A DNA stretch of 64,000 nt from Bacteroidetes bacterium GWF2_41_31 (GTDB lineage: Bacteria > Bacteroidota > Bacteroidia > Bacteroidales > F082): positions 1 through 64,000 of the forward strand of contig MEOL01000035.1 of the NCBI GenBank assembly GCA_001769215.1, in the 5' to 3' direction. Under the pieces are notes generated by a model. The model worked only from the letters and a program-made list of their open reading frames with translations. It had not been told where the DNA came from and ran no database searches. This document shows, piece by piece, positions 37,287 to 44,427 of this stretch (positions are counted from its first letter, which is position 1; each line of letters opens with the position of its first letter). The position numbers were made by a program, and so were the translations under genes.

Positions 37287-38810
37287 ATGAATCCCAATAT
37301 CCAACTCATCCATCACGGAAAATTAACCTTTAAAGCTATTTTTGAACTGATTAAATATGGGCATTCCATTCAGTTGTCAGAAGAAGCGATTAAAAGAATT
37401 GAAATTTGCCGCAATTACCTGGACAACAAAATGGCTACCCACGATGGTCCCATTTATGGTATTAACACGGGTTTTGGCGCGCTTTACAACCAACGCATTT
37501 CGCGCGATGATTTGGGCAAACTTCAGGAAAACCTGATCAAATCACATGCCTGCGGGCTGGGTGAAGAAGTACCTCAGAAGGTGGTTAAGTTGATGATCTT
37601 GTTAAAAGTACAATCATTGTCGTATGGCCATTCAGGAGTGCAGTTGTCCACCGTCCAGCGGCTGGTCGATTTTTTCAACAACAACATTATTCCGGTTGTT
37701 TATCAATTGGGCTCGCTAGGTGCTTCAGGTGATCTGGCACCGTTGGCCCACATGTCGCTTCCTCTGCTCGGATTGGGAGAAGTTTATGACAATGGAGAAA
37801 AAATACCCGCTTCCCGGGCATTGGCCAAACGTGGATGGGAACCTGTGAAACTTCGCTCCAAAGAAGGACTTGCCTTGTTGAATGGAACCCAGTTTATGAG
37901 CGCCTATGGTGTTTTTTCTTTGTTAAAACTTTTCAGACTTTCGGAATTGGCCGATATTATCAGTGCCATCTCGCTGGATGCTTTTGATGGCCGGATCGAG
38001 CCTTTCATGCACGAGCTTCATGTGATCAGGCATCACAAAGGACAAATTCAAACAGCCGAGCGTATGCGCCTGTTGCTCGAAGGCAGCGAGATTATCAGTC
38101 GTCCGAAGGAACACGTTCAGGATCCCTATTCATTCCGCTGCATTCCCCAGGTACACGGTGCTTCCAAGGACAGCATCAACTACGTCTCCAGTGTTTTTTC
38201 CTCCGAAATAAACGCCGTTACCGACAACCCAACCATTTTTCCGGAACTGGACATCATTGTTTCGGGAGGAAACTTTCACGGACAACCACTGGCGCTGGCT
38301 TTGGACAACATGGCCATTGCTGCTGCCGAATGGGGCAACATCAGCGAGCGCAGGACCTATCAATTGTTGAGCGGAAAACGGGGACTTCCTCACTTTTTGG
38401 TAGCCAACCCGGGTTTAAACTCCGGCTTTATGATTCCGCAATATACGGCCGCCTCCATCGTAAGCCAAAACAAACAACTCTGTACCCCGGCATCGGTCGA
38501 CTCCATCGAATCGTCGCAGGGACAGGAAGACCATGTGAGCATGGGAGCCAATGCGGCCACCAAAGGATACAAAGTGGTGGAAAACCTGGAGCGTATTCTG
38601 GCTATCGAATTGTTTAATGCGGCTCAGGCACTCGATTTCAGACGTCCTGAAAAAACGTCGCCCATTTTAGAAGACTTTATTGGCAAATACCGTAAAAAAG
38701 TAGCCTTTATCCACGAAGACACCCTGATGCATGATGAAATGGAGAAATCCATTCAGTTCCTGCGTGCAGTTGAATATGATTTGCCGGATGCCCTGAATCC
38801 GGAAGTCTAG
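37287..38810 (+). CDS. hutH: Histidine ammonia-lyase
   Basis: MIO-dependent lyase that removes ammonia from L-histidine to give urocanate. The cofactor-forming Ala-Ser-Gly triad is at residues 146-148 (GSLGASGDLAPL). Substrate residues match histidase rather than tyrosine or phenylalanine lyases: Tyr57 (IYGINTGFG), His87 (SHACGLG), QDPYSFRCIPQVHG and QEDHVSMG, whose Glu is typical of HutH. 507 residues. The usual hutU, hutI and hutG genes are not within this window. Its stop overlaps the stop of the convergent thioredoxin-like gene. Confidence 0.9.
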   Translation: MNPNIQLIHHGKLTFKAIFELIKYGHSIQLSEEAIKRIEICRNYLDNKMATHDGPIYGINTGFGALYNQRISRDDLGKLQENLIKSHACGLGEEVPQKVVKLMILLKVQSLSYGHSGVQLSTVQRLVDFFNNNIIPVVYQLGSLGASGDLAPLAHMSLPLLGLGEVYDNGEKIPASRALAKRGWEPVKLRSKEGLALLNGTQFMSAYGVFSLLKLFRLSELADIISAISLDAFDGRIEPFMHELHVIRHHKGQIQTAERMRLLLEGSEIISRPKEHVQDPYSFRCIPQVHGASKDSINYVSSVFSSEINAVTDNPTIFPELDIIVSGGNFHGQPLALALDNMAIAAAEWGNISERRTYQLLSGKRGLPHFLVANPGLNSGFMIPQYTAASIVSQNKQLCTPASVDSIESSQGQEDHVSMGANAATKGYKVVENLERILAIELFNAAQALDFRRPEKTSPILEDFIGKYRKKVAFIHEDTLMHDEMEKSIQFLRAVEYDLPDALNPEV

Positions 38811-39139
38811 CTAAAGATCATTTGATAAGGCCGGTCAATTTCGTCCGCCAGCTGGGGAATAGAAATGTACTTGCTTTCGCGGCGGTACTCACGCCCCCCG
38901 AAGAACAAGAGCAGGGTGGGATTTGAAAAGACCTGATATCCGGCCGGGATTTCAGGATATTTTTCGGAATTCACAAAAAACAACTTTAGTTTTGGAAACT
39001 GGTCTTCCACCAATTCCGCCACCTTTGGACGCAAGCTGATACAGGGTGCACAATGGTCGTTATAGAAGTATATAATCACAGCCTCATTGCTTGCTATTTC
39101 ATTGATTATCTGATCGTTTGATGTGATTTCGTTGTACAT
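38807..39139 (-). CDS. Thioredoxin-like protein with CAPC motif
   Basis: 110-residue single-domain thioredoxin fold. The active site reads NDHCAPCISLRP, that is Cys-Ala-Pro-Cys instead of CGPC, and the cis-proline region VFSNPTLLLF is present. The unusual CAPC dipeptide is expected to shift its redox potential. Cytoplasmic, no signal peptide. The last bases of the gene share CTAG with the hutH stop on the other strand. Partner proteins are unknown. Confidence 0.8.
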   Translation of the reverse strand: MYNEITSNDQIINEIASNEAVIIYFYNDHCAPCISLRPKVAELVEDQFPKLKLFFVNSEKYPEIPAGYQVFSNPTLLLFFGGREYRRESKYISIPQLADEIDRPYQMIFS

Positions 39140-39272
39140 ATTGTGTGAATCGTTTTGAAGGGCAAAAGTAGTTCAATATTGTCCACAACCAACGCTTGAA
39201 AGACAAGCGTAAGGGAATGGAGTAGTGATTTTGGACTTAGGTCATATTCTGCTTTAATAATCTCAAACAAAA

Positions 39273-39303
39273 ACAATTTAAATTGTAGGAATAATTATAT
39301 TTG
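39273..39303 (+). promoter_or_regulatory. Promoter with 14-bp palindrome
   Basis: TATATTTG (39296-39303) is an exact TAnnTTTG match; ten bases upstream sits the perfect palindrome ACAATTTAAATTGT (39273-39286), in the spacer between -33 and -7 where a repressor would block. A leader of about 115 bases follows before the ATG at 39424. Confidence 0.45.
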
Positions 39304-39423
39304 AAATCTGAATAATAAATCAATATTAAGAAAATAAAAATCGACGTACAGACAGATACGAACGGAAATACCCAATCTGAATTACATTGGTCACCAAATT
39401 AACAGGTTAAAATTGCTTTCAAA

Positions 39424-40122
39424 ATGCACATAAAAATCAAAAATAAATGGGTAAGTTTAATACTCGCACTTATTGTATCGGTAGCTTTATATGTATATAT
39501 CATTCAGCCCATCATATTAACGATACGATACCGGCACTCGATGGAAAAAGATTTCCGGCATTACCTTTGGGTATTAAACGATTCCGTGCAATTGGATAGC
39601 TCGTTATGGCCCGATACTTTGTTTGCCGTGACCGGGAGTGTGAGGGAAACCGATCAGTATTATAACTATAACCTGGAGGGGCGTGTTGTTGTTCATATCT
39701 TTGAATATCCTAATTTAAACCCACTGAACACAAATACGATCAAGTTTAACCACCTGTATGATTTTCCGTCATTTGAACATATGTATGGCTCCATATTTAA
39801 TGAGGATATTGATACCTGGCCTGTTTATTATGTAAAAGATCATTTACCGTTTCATCATACACTTCAGGTTGGTTTTAACAAAAATGCACAGTTGAAGGAG
39901 ATCAAAAATACAGATAATAGCAAAGTTTATTTGGGCACTCTCAATAAAATGCTATTGAGTAATGCCGAAAGCGAACCGTTGGCCTTATTTGATTTTCACA
40001 AAGTCCCGGGGAACGTATTGATTGCATTTTATTCTACCAAATCAAAATTTCTGATTATATTGATTACCTCAGAACGAACACCACTGGATGAGCGTGCAAT
40101 TCATTATTTAAAGTTGGAATAG
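39424..40122 (+). CDS. Hypothetical membrane-anchored protein
   Basis: 232 residues with one N-terminal membrane segment (about 11-31: SLILALIVSVALYVYIIQPIIL) and an exterior domain rich in aromatic and His residues, for example SFEHMYGSIF and DHLPFHHTLQVGF. No family is recognised. It stands alone behind a promoter with an operator-like palindrome. AT-rich and unlike the tightly packed neighbours, it may belong to an accessory segment (39.1-41.5 kb). Confidence 0.55.
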   Translation: MHIKIKNKWVSLILALIVSVALYVYIIQPIILTIRYRHSMEKDFRHYLWVLNDSVQLDSSLWPDTLFAVTGSVRETDQYYNYNLEGRVVVHIFEYPNLNPLNTNTIKFNHLYDFPSFEHMYGSIFNEDIDTWPVYYVKDHLPFHHTLQVGFNKNAQLKEIKNTDNSKVYLGTLNKMLLSNAESEPLALFDFHKVPGNVLIAFYSTKSKFLIILITSERTPLDERAIHYLKLE

Positions 40123-40249
40123 AGCCATACAAAAGAACTGTGCCTAATCACGAGCCCTGTCTGAGCATAGAATAACAATTAAAAATAGAGTAGATGTTTA
40201 TCAGTATCCATCACCGAGTAATATTGCATGAAACTCGGCTGACGTATTA

Positions 40250-40351
40250 ATGGGGGCAGCGGCATTTATTCCTGGAATGCAAATACCTGCATTAATCTAT
40301 TTTACAGCAAGAACTTCATATGAAGTTTATGGCGCATACTATGAACCTTAA
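40250..40351 (+). pseudogene. Possible 3' remnant of a toxin or secreted gene
   Basis: A short frame reads MGAAAFIPGMQIPALIYFTARTSYEVYGAYYEP and ends with TAA at 40349-40351, overlapping the start of the next gene. An in-frame stop TGA lies six codons before this ATG. The hydrophobic, protein-like composition and the overlap with the following ATG look like the tail of a larger gene whose 5' part has been lost. Identity unproven. Confidence 0.25.
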
Positions 40352-40739
40352 TTTGAAAAGAATGAATTATTTTATTTGGTATCTTTTTTATAGTGCATAT
40401 TGGAGTGCATATGAATTAGGAGAGAAAGATTCACCACAAGTAAACGCAAATTATCTGTTAACTATTATCTTTGGTGTTAACTTATTCACAATATGCCAAT
40501 TACTTAGTTTATTTGATATTAAGTTGCCGATATTCTATTTAGTTATAATTTGTGCAGGTATTCCAATTTTTACAAACAGATATTATTTTCTGAGGAAAAA
40601 CCGTTATAAAGAAAAATTCAACGATTTCAAATTTTTAAAAACTCAGGCATATAAAAAGCGGAGGTATTTATTACTTGTGTTTATTGTTTTATGCTCAGTA
40701 TTACTATTAGCACTGGCTGGAATATTAAGAATGAATTAA
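40341..40739 (+). CDS. Small membrane protein, immunity-like
   Basis: 132 residues from ATG 40341 (MNLNLKRMNYF; ATG 40362 is also possible). Three hydrophobic segments (about residues 8-25, 35-60 and 105-125) separated by a basic stretch (YYFLRKNRYKEKFNDFKFLKTQAYKKRRY). I do not recognise the family with certainty; proteins of this shape often follow polymorphic-toxin ends as immunity genes, and the frame just upstream would fit such a remnant. A bidirectional terminator follows. Confidence 0.5.
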   Translation: MNLNLKRMNYFIWYLFYSAYWSAYELGEKDSPQVNANYLLTIIFGVNLFTICQLLSLFDIKLPIFYLVIICAGIPIFTNRYYFLRKNRYKEKFNDFKFLKTQAYKKRRYLLLVFIVLCSVLLLALAGILRMN

Positions 40740-40747
40740 TTATAACA

Positions 40748-40773
40748 AAAAAGCCCGATTAACCCGGCTTTTT
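40748..40773. terminator. Bidirectional terminator between convergent genes
   Basis: AAAAAGCC (40748-40755) pairs with GGCTTTTT (40766-40773) around a ten-base loop; A-run on the left and T-run on the right allow use on both strands. It separates the membrane protein from the toxin gene. Confidence 0.7.
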
Positions 40774-40775
40774 CT

Positions 40776-41072
40776 TTATCTGTTTTTCCATAACTCGATC
40801 ATACGGCTTGTATGCAATACAGCCGAAATGATGATGATTTTGTTATTTTCGTCAACTGTGTAATGAACCATAAACGGGAATACATTTAAAACGGCAGTTC
40901 TTACACCATCGTAACGAATATTTGAAGCATTTGGGTTCTTCCGGATAAATTGGACTTTTTCGCGAACCTCCAAAATAAATCTTTTACCAAGTCCTTCCTG
41001 GCGCTTATTATACCACTTTGCTGCTTCACGAATATCTTCTTTAGCAAGGGGTAAGATGATAGATTTAAACAT
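40776..41072 (-). CDS. RelE/ParE-family toxin
   Basis: 98-residue toxin of a type II toxin-antitoxin pair. The order LAKEDIREAAKWYNKRQEGLGKRFILEVREKVQFIRKNP, then VRTAVLNVFPFMVHYTVDENNKIIIISAVLHTSR, is characteristic of the RelE/ParE superfamily. The final HTSR...W tail is common in mRNA-cleaving or gyrase-poisoning members, but the target cannot be told. Its ATG overlaps the antitoxin stop (TAATG). Confidence 0.85.
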   Translation of the reverse strand: MFKSIILPLAKEDIREAAKWYNKRQEGLGKRFILEVREKVQFIRKNPNASNIRYDGVRTAVLNVFPFMVHYTVDENNKIIIISAVLHTSRMIELWKNR

Positions 41073-41302
41073 TACAATTCTTTTTCAATATCATCCATAA
41101 CAGAATCAAAATCCAAGGCATAGCCAGGGTTTTTTTTATAATCATCAAGGCGTTGCCTTACCAAATCTTTGTGCCATTCCGGGATATTGATATCCTCCCT
41201 TTCAATATCCTTGTATTTGCTTTTAAGGTCATTCCATTCATTAATCGGAATGAATACACCTGTTGTTTGTCCTTTGCTGTCCGAAATATATTGCAGGTTC
41301 AT
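41072..41302 (-). CDS. Antitoxin of the RelE/ParE pair
   Basis: 76 residues; the N-terminal MNLQYISDSKGQTTGVFIPINEWNDLKSKY is a short strand-turn-helix as in Phd/YefM-like or DUF-type antitoxins, and the C-terminal half (EWHKDLVRQRLDDYKKNPGYALDFDSVMDDIEKEL) is an acidic helix that would wrap the toxin. The one-base overlap with the toxin gene supports coupled translation with antitoxin first. Confidence 0.8.
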   Translation of the reverse strand: MNLQYISDSKGQTTGVFIPINEWNDLKSKYKDIEREDINIPEWHKDLVRQRLDDYKKNPGYALDFDSVMDDIEKEL

Positions 41303-41314
41303 AGTCTTTTAAAT

Positions 41315-41431
41315 TTATGATGTGAAAACTTGTTGTATTTTGTAATCCTTTATTACGGAATCAATAATAGAGAATAGGTGTACTTTAAAATCGGGCTTCA
41401 TGTTCGATATAATAACCGCTATTTTATCCAT
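41315..41431 (-). CDS. Possible 38-residue leader ORF of the toxin-antitoxin operon
   Basis: A short frame starts with ATG at 41431 and stops 12 bases before the antitoxin ATG (MDKIAVIISNMKPDFKVHLF...). It lies just behind a TAnnTTTG box, so it would be first in the transcript. It could be a true small protein, a regulatory leader, or chance; no family recognised. Confidence 0.3.
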   Translation of the reverse strand: MDKIAVIISNMKPDFKVHLFSIIDSVIKDYKIQQVFTS

Positions 41432-41468
41432 ATAATACTTTTTTGAGTTCTATAATGTTGGATAACTG

Positions 41469-41476
41469 CAAATATA
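41469..41476 (-). promoter_or_regulatory. -7 box of the toxin-antitoxin operon
   Basis: Minus-strand TATATTTG matches TAnnTTTG, about 38 bases before the leader ORF and 167 bases before the antitoxin ATG. Confidence 0.45.
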
Positions 41477-41779
41477 CGGAAATATAAGAAGATAATAAAA
41501 ACAGTAATTCTTTGTTTGTTTGAAAAAAAGTAGTCTGTTTTTGTGTTGTTATATTACCATGTGTGCCTCACATATTGCAATCAGGGTTTTCCATGGGCCA
41601 TTTTTATCAAAGGTTCAAATTTGACTATTGTGAATAGATAAACAACCACATTTTTCCCTAATTTCGCCTGTTGGAGTTGGTGCGTCGAAAACAATTACAG
41701 CTTGATAAGGTCGGGCTGTTCAATATAATTTCTCGGAAGCGGTTTTTTCAGCTTTCGGATCACATTAAAAACAGATCAA
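41477..41779. other. Non-coding gap before the second ammonia-lyase
   Basis: AT-rich spacer between the divergent toxin-antitoxin operon and the lyase at 41780. A near-match -7 box, TAATTTCG, lies in the sequence CCCTAATTTCGCC about 100 bases before the lyase ATG and would leave a long leader. I see no RNA gene or clear hairpin. Confidence 0.3.
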
Positions 41780-43306
41780 ATGACATTGGTAATAACAGGT
41801 TCAGGATTGACCATCGAAAATGTAGTTGAAGTAGCCCGAAATGGCAAAAAAGTCGCGTTGCACCCGGATGCCTTGATCCGCATTAAAAAATGCCGGGCCA
41901 TGCTCGAACGAAAAATAGACGCGCACGAAATCATGTATGGAGTAAACACCGGGATCGGTGAGTTTTCGGAAGTAGTACTTAACGACGACCAGGTAAAAGA
42001 CTTTCAAAAATATTTGATTTATAACCATGCCGCGGGCATTGGCGATGCCATGCCCCTGGATTATGTGAGGGGTGCCATGCTGGGCCGAATCAACGTACAT
42101 GCCCATGGAAACTCCGGAATTCGTCCTGAAATCACATTGACTTTGATCGAAATGCTCAACAAAGGAGTCACTCCATTTGTTTGTCAAAAAGGATCGGTGG
42201 GTGCATCAGGAGACTTAGCTCCCATGTCGCAGATCGCCCTGTTGCTGATGGGTGAAGGCAAAGCCTACTTTGAAGGTGAGCTTCTTGAAGGCAAAGCCGC
42301 AATGGACAAAGCCGGCATTCCCATCCCCGGTCTTCATGCCCGTGACGGACTGGGCACCATCAACGGCTCGAATGTACTCACCGCCATGAGCGCCCTGTTT
42401 CTGGTAGATGCCAACAACTGGCTTAAACAGGCTGAAATCGGTGCGGCCATGTCGCTCGAAGCCCTGAAAGCCAACATGGGTCCCTATAATTCCAAACTAC
42501 ACGAAGTACGTGGCTTTAAAGGCGCGGTGAGAAGTGCCAGGGCCATTGCCAAGCTGGTGGAAGGTGGCGACCTGAAAACCGGGAAAGTGGCTCATAAAGT
42601 CCAGGATGCTTATTCGATGCGATCGACACCACAGGTGATAGGAACCGCCCACGATGCCCTGGCATACGCCCGTTCGCAGGTAGAAATTGAGTTGAATGGT
42701 GTGGGCGACAACCCCATCTTTTTTCCCGATGAAAACATGCAACTTTCGGGAGCCAACTTCCAGGGGACACCAGTTTCGCTTCCCATGGACATGGCCGGAA
42801 TCGCCATCACCATGGTCAGTGTGATGTCGGAACGCAGGATGAACAGGCTGAATAACCCGGCGCTCAGCTGTGGATTGCCGCCTTTTCTTACCAAAGGGGC
42901 CGGTATGTTTTCTGGCTTGATGTTAAGTCAGTATACTGCAGACATGCAAATTGTGGAACAACGCATCCTCTCGGCACCGGCATGTATTCAGAGCATCCCG
43001 GCGGCAGCCGATCAGGAAGACTTTGTTTCCATGGGGATGAACACCGCCATAAAGAATTTCCAAATTCTCGATAATGCATACGGCATACTGGGCATAGAAA
43101 TCATGGCAGCGGCACAGGCCCTGGATTTCCGTGAATATCAGTTTGGCAAAGGAGTTACAAAAGCCCATGAAGTGGTGAGAAGGCACGTGGATTTTCTTGA
43201 AATCGACCGGCCGTTGTACAACGACCACAACAAAATGAAAGAACTAATAAAATCATGCGAAGTGCTGTCCGAAGTGGAATCGGCCATTGGCAGCCTGGAA
43301 GCTTAA
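41780..43306 (+). CDS. Second MIO-type aromatic/histidine ammonia-lyase
   Basis: 508 residues, same superfamily as hutH at 37287 but clearly divergent. The MIO triad Ala-Ser-Gly is at residues 142-144 (VGASGDLAPM). Tyr53 (MYGVNTGIG), the position-83 His (YNHAAGIG; Asn replaces the usual Ser before it), QDAYSMRSTPQVIG and QEDFVSMG are present. The Glu in QED points to histidase-type chemistry, while the changed surroundings leave phenylalanine or tyrosine lyase, or an aminomutase, open. Ends 9 bases before a small membrane-protein gene. Confidence 0.8.
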   Translation: MTLVITGSGLTIENVVEVARNGKKVALHPDALIRIKKCRAMLERKIDAHEIMYGVNTGIGEFSEVVLNDDQVKDFQKYLIYNHAAGIGDAMPLDYVRGAMLGRINVHAHGNSGIRPEITLTLIEMLNKGVTPFVCQKGSVGASGDLAPMSQIALLLMGEGKAYFEGELLEGKAAMDKAGIPIPGLHARDGLGTINGSNVLTAMSALFLVDANNWLKQAEIGAAMSLEALKANMGPYNSKLHEVRGFKGAVRSARAIAKLVEGGDLKTGKVAHKVQDAYSMRSTPQVIGTAHDALAYARSQVEIELNGVGDNPIFFPDENMQLSGANFQGTPVSLPMDMAGIAITMVSVMSERRMNRLNNPALSCGLPPFLTKGAGMFSGLMLSQYTADMQIVEQRILSAPACIQSIPAAADQEDFVSMGMNTAIKNFQILDNAYGILGIEIMAAAQALDFREYQFGKGVTKAHEVVRRHVDFLEIDRPLYNDHNKMKELIKSCEVLSEVESAIGSLEA

Positions 43307-43315
43307 AATAAAAAG

Positions 43316-43750
43316 ATGGATCAAAATATTCCTGTCAGACCTACTCTGTTAACCGTAATTTGTATTCTTACCTTTATAGGAAGTGGTATGTCGTTGTTTG
43401 TTAACCTAACCATGTTCGGCTTTTTCGATTCATTTTCAACGATATATCAAGAGGGGGCATTCAGCGCGTTTTTGCTTGGCAATGAACAAGAAGAGGTGTT
43501 GGATTTGTTATTCACCACTAAACCTGTTTATTTTCTCTATCAAGGGCTGTTGTATGGGTTAAGTGTGGCAGGTGCCCTTTTTATGTGGAATCTTCGGAAA
43601 CTGGGTTTTCATTTTTACACCATGGCCCAAATTACACTCCTGATCTCGCAACAAATATTTCTACCCGCCTTGCCATTCCCGGCATTTGAGTTGCTCATCA
43701 CGGCACTTTTCGTATTCTTTTATGCACGACACCTATCTATATTGCACTAA
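43316..43750 (+). CDS. Hypothetical four-TM membrane protein
   Basis: 144 residues with about four membrane segments (about 10-32, 78-98, 100-120 and 122-140). Motifs such as GLLYGLSVAGALFMWNLRKLGFHFYTMAQI occur in a widespread but uncharacterised Bacteroidota group. It starts right after the lyase and is followed after 2 bases by a similar-sized membrane protein. No functional link to the lyase is proven. Confidence 0.6.
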   Translation: MDQNIPVRPTLLTVICILTFIGSGMSLFVNLTMFGFFDSFSTIYQEGAFSAFLLGNEQEEVLDLLFTTKPVYFLYQGLLYGLSVAGALFMWNLRKLGFHFYTMAQITLLISQQIFLPALPFPAFELLITALFVFFYARHLSILH

Positions 43751-43752
43751 CA

Positions 43753-44178
43753 ATGGATGATTCGAAAACCGATTCTATTAAGGATTTGAAAGAGGCTAAA
43801 CCATATAAGCCACTTATGTTGCGTCTCACCGGTATTTCATCCATGGTAATGGGCACCATTGGATCGCTGTTTTTTGGTTCTGTGATATTTTATTTACTTA
43901 CCGATGACGAATTTTCACAGCGGTTTTTACTCACCTATTATAATATAGCGACTTTTTGGTACTACCTGGCGATCGATTTGTTCTTACACCTGTTATTGTT
44001 AGCCTCCGGATTATTACTTTTAAAATTAAAAAAAGCAGGGTTTTGGACCTTTTTAATTGCAGCACCGGGACTTTTGCTATTCGCCAAAGTAATTGATAAA
44101 AATTTATTTCTGGCAGAAATCCTGATCGTGTTTTTTCTTTTTATGATGGTTCTCATCTACCGTAAGCGACTGAATTAA
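43753..44178 (+). CDS. Hypothetical four-TM membrane protein
   Basis: 141 residues; after a charged N-terminus (MDDSKTDSIKDLKEAKPYKP) come four hydrophobic segments, with ASGLLLLKLKKAGFWTFLIAAPGLLLF recalling the preceding protein's MWNLRKLGFHFYTMAQITLL. The pair may be old paralogues. Function unknown. Confidence 0.6.
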   Translation: MDDSKTDSIKDLKEAKPYKPLMLRLTGISSMVMGTIGSLFFGSVIFYLLTDDEFSQRFLLTYYNIATFWYYLAIDLFLHLLLLASGLLLLKLKKAGFWTFLIAAPGLLLFAKVIDKNLFLAEILIVFFLFMMVLIYRKRLN

Positions 44179-44318
44179 TTTACTTTATTGTTATTTTTTA
44201 ACAACAACAGTAACATTGCTATTCTTTTTTTCATGTTTTTTTTGCTGACGACAAAAAATAAATAAAAAAAAGTAAATCAAAAAAAAAGTTGATTTGTTAA
44301 TACTTGTTAATTATTTAT

Positions 44319-44326
44319 TAAGTTTG
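44319..44326 (+). promoter_or_regulatory. -7 box before the susC/susD pair
   Basis: TAAGTTTG, exact TAnnTTTG match, with TTTG at 44293-44296 (spacing 22, slightly long). A leader of about 95 bases precedes the ATG at 44428. The 249-base gap is AT-rich and otherwise empty. Confidence 0.5.
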
Positions 44327-44427
44327 TTGTCTCTTTGTTTAAGCCAGTATTAAATGGAAGGGAATAAAGACACATAAATTTAAAAAGTTTATAGTTTTAA
44401 CTAATTCATTAACCAAAAATTATCATT

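Noticed and set aside
41681-41830. Open frame of about 50 codons (LELVRRKQLQLDKV...) overlapping the lyase start
   Set aside because: No good start codon and it runs into the lyase gene in another frame; probably chance.
41801-42187. 128-codon minus-strand frame
   Set aside because: Shadow of the second ammonia-lyase gene.
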